A stretch of DNA of 6,604 nt from the NCBI GenBank assembly GCA_934446135.1, contig CAKSDT010000095.1:1-6604 (forward strand). The letters run 5' to 3'. The DNA comes from an uncultured Clostridia bacterium (GTDB taxonomy: Bacteria > Bacillota > Clostridia > RGIG6154). The translations under genes were made by a program, and so were the position numbers. This document shows positions 4,301-6,604 of the stretch, one piece after another. The notes beneath the pieces were generated by a model, which did not search any database, was not told where the DNA came from, and was given only the letters and a program-made list of their open reading frames with translations. Every line of letters begins with the position of its first letter. Position 1 is the first letter of the stretch.

Positions 4301-5859
4301 TAAATTATTGGTGGGTTACTCGCCCGAAACGCAAATTAAATTCAGTTCCAGAAGTTTTAACGACCTTTGCAGATATTTCATTAAATCAAGAGTGGCAAGG
4401 ACAACGTGACACACACTTAAATTTAGAAGAAGCACTCGAAGATGCAGGCTTAAAGAGAGTCGGTGAGAGACGAGACCAAACTGGCGGCGGTGCAAGGACA
4501 TATCAAGCGTGGATTGCTAGTTTAGGATTGATTTTTATACAAGAATCAACTAAACAGTTAAAACTCACCCTAGCTGGTGAAGCAATAATGAATGGGGATT
4601 CTCCGGTCGCTGTTCTGAAAAGTCAAATTCTCAAATATCAATTCCCATCATCTTTTTCAACTAGTAGAGGCGTTGATGTTTCACTACGCTTCAAAATTCG
4701 TCCATTCAGATTTTTGTTGCGTTTGTTAATGGATCCTGCAATCGGTTACCTTACAGAAGAAGAAATCGCGAAGGTTGTAATTACAAATGCGGAAAATGAG
4801 ACTGAAGATTGCTATCGAAATGTTGTAAACAAGATACTTGTTTTTCGTAATTATGGTGACCGTTCTCTTGATGCTGACTTTTTTACAAAATACGCTCCAA
4901 AGACTGGGACGGTCAACATTGCTCATCCATATAGTCATTTGACCGATACTGCTAATACATTTATAAACTGGATTGAATATACTCAGTTGGCGAAAAGAGA
5001 TGATGATGACAAAAAATTGCGTGTAATTACGGAAAAAACTGATGAAGTAAACGCTATTTTGTCTGTTTGTCCTCCGTTTATTGATAGACCTAGTCAACAC
5101 GAATATTTTCAACGTAAATACGGTATTGATCCCAAACATCAAAAAGATACTAGGAATCTTACTCAATCGCAAACAATTACAGCAAAAATTATTGCTGAAC
5201 AAAAAGTTAAACAAGCATTTATTGCTGAATCAATTAAAACTCCAATACCTAAAATTAGTCCAACTCTAATTGATAAGGTTGTTGAGCAAACGGGGCTTGA
5301 TTCACAATTTGTAGAAGATACATTATCGAAGCTCTTCCCGCATGGCGCAATTGGTTCGTTTATGACTGAATACTTTGAAATGGCTTTTAAAGGTAGGGAT
5401 GAAGCGACAGAATTTGAAAAAGCAACGGTTCAATTATTCCAAGATGTCTTTGGATTTGAAACATATCACGTTGGCCCTATCGGGCTGACTCCAGATGTCC
5501 TATTGCTGTCAGATGAAGACGGCTTTGCTGGAATTATAGATAATAAGGCGTATAGCAAGTATACAATCAGCAACGATCATCATAACCGTATGGTACATAA
5601 TTACATAGAGGGTTTTAATAACTACTGTAAATCCAACAAACCACTTTCGTTCTTTTCATATATAGCGGGCGGATTTGGAACAAATATAGATGGGCAAATT
5701 CGACGTATTGTGAATGAAACTGGAGTTCACGGAAGCGCTGTTGCCGTATCTCGCGTTATTCAAATGGTTGAAAATCAACAAACAAAACCCTACAGTCATG
5801 CACGTATTAAGCAATTATTCTCTCTTGACAGGCAAATAGCGTTGGCTGATATACAATGA
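4297..5859 (+). CDS. Type IIS-like restriction endonuclease, AlwI-family with FokI-like cleavage core
   Basis: Cuts DNA lacking methylation at the system's target. The 520 residues begin with WWVTRPKRKL (5-14), resembling AlwI-family endonucleases. Next comes a long region (about 15-350) with helical, winged-helix-like segments, including a TYQAW-SLGLIF stretch (68-80) and FRFLLRLL (137-144), presumably for target recognition. The C-terminal part holds the nuclease: LTPDVLLL (397-404, Asp400), then GIIDNKAYSKY (412-422, Asp415 and Lys417), preceded by a possible acidic helix residue near Glu372-Glu374. This PD...DxKAYS pattern closely parallels the FokI cleavage domain, where Asp450, Asp467 and Lys469 are catalytic. 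FokI-like enzymes usually cut at a distance from an asymmetric site and pair transiently to do so. It overlaps M1 by four bases and M2 by four bases, with no clear ribosome site of its own, so it depends on coupling to M1. The exact target sequence cannot be read from the protein. Confidence 0.85.
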   Translation: MINYWWVTRPKRKLNSVPEVLTTFADISLNQEWQGQRDTHLNLEEALEDAGLKRVGERRDQTGGGARTYQAWIASLGLIFIQESTKQLKLTLAGEAIMNGDSPVAVLKSQILKYQFPSSFSTSRGVDVSLRFKIRPFRFLLRLLMDPAIGYLTEEEIAKVVITNAENETEDCYRNVVNKILVFRNYGDRSLDADFFTKYAPKTGTVNIAHPYSHLTDTANTFINWIEYTQLAKRDDDDKKLRVITEKTDEVNAILSVCPPFIDRPSQHEYFQRKYGIDPKHQKDTRNLTQSQTITAKIIAEQKVKQAFIAESIKTPIPKISPTLIDKVVEQTGLDSQFVEDTLSKLFPHGAIGSFMTEYFEMAFKGRDEATEFEKATVQLFQDVFGFETYHVGPIGLTPDVLLLSDEDGFAGIIDNKAYSKYTISNDHHNRMVHNYIEGFNNYCKSNKPLSFFSYIAGGFGTNIDGQIRRIVNETGVHGSAVAVSRVIQMVENQQTKPYSHARIKQLFSLDRQIALADIQ

Positions 5860-6604
5860 ATAGAAATAAAGTATGTAGCCTATTTTCGGGTATCGGAGGA
5901 ATTGATCTTGGTTTTACACAAGAGGGCTTTAATATTGTCTGGGCAAACGACTCGGACTCTGCCACATGTAAAACGTATAGAAATAATTTGGGCGACGCCT
6001 TTTTAGTTGAAGATGACATTCGTAACATATCGGTTTCCACGATTCCCTATTTCGATGTTTTGGTTGCTGGGTTTCCGTGCCAGCCATTTTCGATTGCCGG
6101 AAAACAAAAAGGATTTACCGATAAACGAGGAAATCTGTTTTTTGAAATTACTCGGGTTATTGATGAAAAACGCCCCAAAATCGTGTTTCTTGAAAATGTT
6201 GCTAATTTAATGGAACATGATTATGGACGCACTTTCCTTGTGATCTTTAATTCATTGGCACAGTTTGGTTATACCATCTATTACAGAATTATGGCGGCAA
6301 ACGAATATGGTAATCTGCCGCAAATAAGAAAACGTATATACATTACGGCGGTTCACGAAAGCATTATGAGTAATTATACTCATCCAGAACCAATACCTTT
6401 ATCAGTTCAGTCAACGGATATCATTCACCGTGATATTAGACAAAATGAAATCTACTCCTACAATGACAGTAAATGGTTTTCGCAATTAGAAAATCAAATG
6501 ATCGACAGATTAGCAATATATCGACCGACGGACACGGAGATACGATACACAAAAAGTAGAATGTGTCCCACTCTAACTGCAAATATGGGCACTTATCCTA
6601 ACCG
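5856..6604 (+). CDS. Second DNA (cytosine-5) methyltransferase, M2, cut off at the right edge
   Basis: The frame opens at the ATG overlapping the nuclease stop (ATGA at 5856-5859) and is still open at the last base, giving 249 residues of a protein that is probably 320 or more. It is a C5-cytosine methylase: motif I SLFSGIGGIDLGF (8-20), motif IV AGFPCQPFS (71-79) with catalytic Cys75, GKQKGF (82-87), motif VI LENV (112-115), motif VIII QIRKR (156-160), and the start of motif IX around CPTLTANMG (237-245). The end of motif IX and motif X lie outside. It differs clearly from M1 (motif I FSGIGG versus FCGPGG; PCQPFS versus PCNDFS), so it is not a recent duplicate. The likely role is methylation of the other strand of an asymmetric target. 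No ribosome site is visible, so translation is presumably coupled to the nuclease. Confidence 0.93.
   Translation, partial: MNRNKVCSLFSGIGGIDLGFTQEGFNIVWANDSDSATCKTYRNNLGDAFLVEDDIRNISVSTIPYFDVLVAGFPCQPFSIAGKQKGFTDKRGNLFFEITRVIDEKRPKIVFLENVANLMEHDYGRTFLVIFNSLAQFGYTIYYRIMAANEYGNLPQIRKRIYITAVHESIMSNYTHPEPIPLSVQSTDIIHRDIRQNEIYSYNDSKWFSQLENQMIDRLAIYRPTDTEIRYTKSRMCPTLTANMGTYPN

Noticed and set aside
4726..5214. A 162-codon minus-strand frame inside the endonuclease gene
   Set aside because: It is a shadow of the AlwI/FokI-like reading frame; the sense frame has clear family motifs and overlaps both methylases.
1..6604. CRISPR array, tRNA or rRNA genes, insertion sequence with terminal repeats
   Set aside because: I saw no regularly spaced repeats, no tRNA-like cloverleaf, no rRNA sequence, and no DDE transposase or paired terminal repeats.

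Overview
The window looks like part of an AT-rich genome or plasmid of a Bacillota (Firmicutes) bacterium, probably a clostridium. Three things suggest this: strong GGAG-type ribosome sites, near-consensus sigma-A promoters, and a large serine recombinase of the clostridial transposon type with a DUF4368-like end. The region is accessory (defence plus mobile DNA); no housekeeping gene is visible.

Layout. Positions 9-560 (minus) hold a 183-residue protein with its own promoter and ribosome site, best read as a small restriction-endonuclease-like protein of uncertain identity. Positions 561-767 are intergenic and contain that promoter and a bidirectional hairpin terminator at 726-764. Positions 768-2626 (minus) form a two-gene unit: a small basic protein, possibly TnpW-like, overlapping a large serine recombinase. 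Positions 2627-3008 form a busy control region between the recombinase unit and a plus-strand operon. It has a consensus plus-strand promoter, a plausible minus-strand promoter sharing its -35 region, several dyads that could be operators, and short reading frames on both strands.

Positions 3009 to the right edge (plus) form a tight restriction-modification operon. It encodes a 67-residue XRE-type HTH protein, a C5-cytosine methyltransferase (M1), a 520-residue AlwI/FokI-like endonuclease, and a second, distinct C5-cytosine methyltransferase (M2) cut off by the window edge. M1/R and R/M2 each overlap by ATGA. Two unlike C5 methyltransferases around a nuclease with a FokI-like catalytic core are the expected set for a type IIS system with an asymmetric target, where each strand needs its own methylase. 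The HTH protein is the natural candidate to time its expression.

The most interesting point beyond the ordinary gene calls is the control region. The two promoters seem to be back to back with superimposed -35 boxes, so the HTH protein could link restriction-modification expression to recombinase expression. This is inferred from sequence alone.
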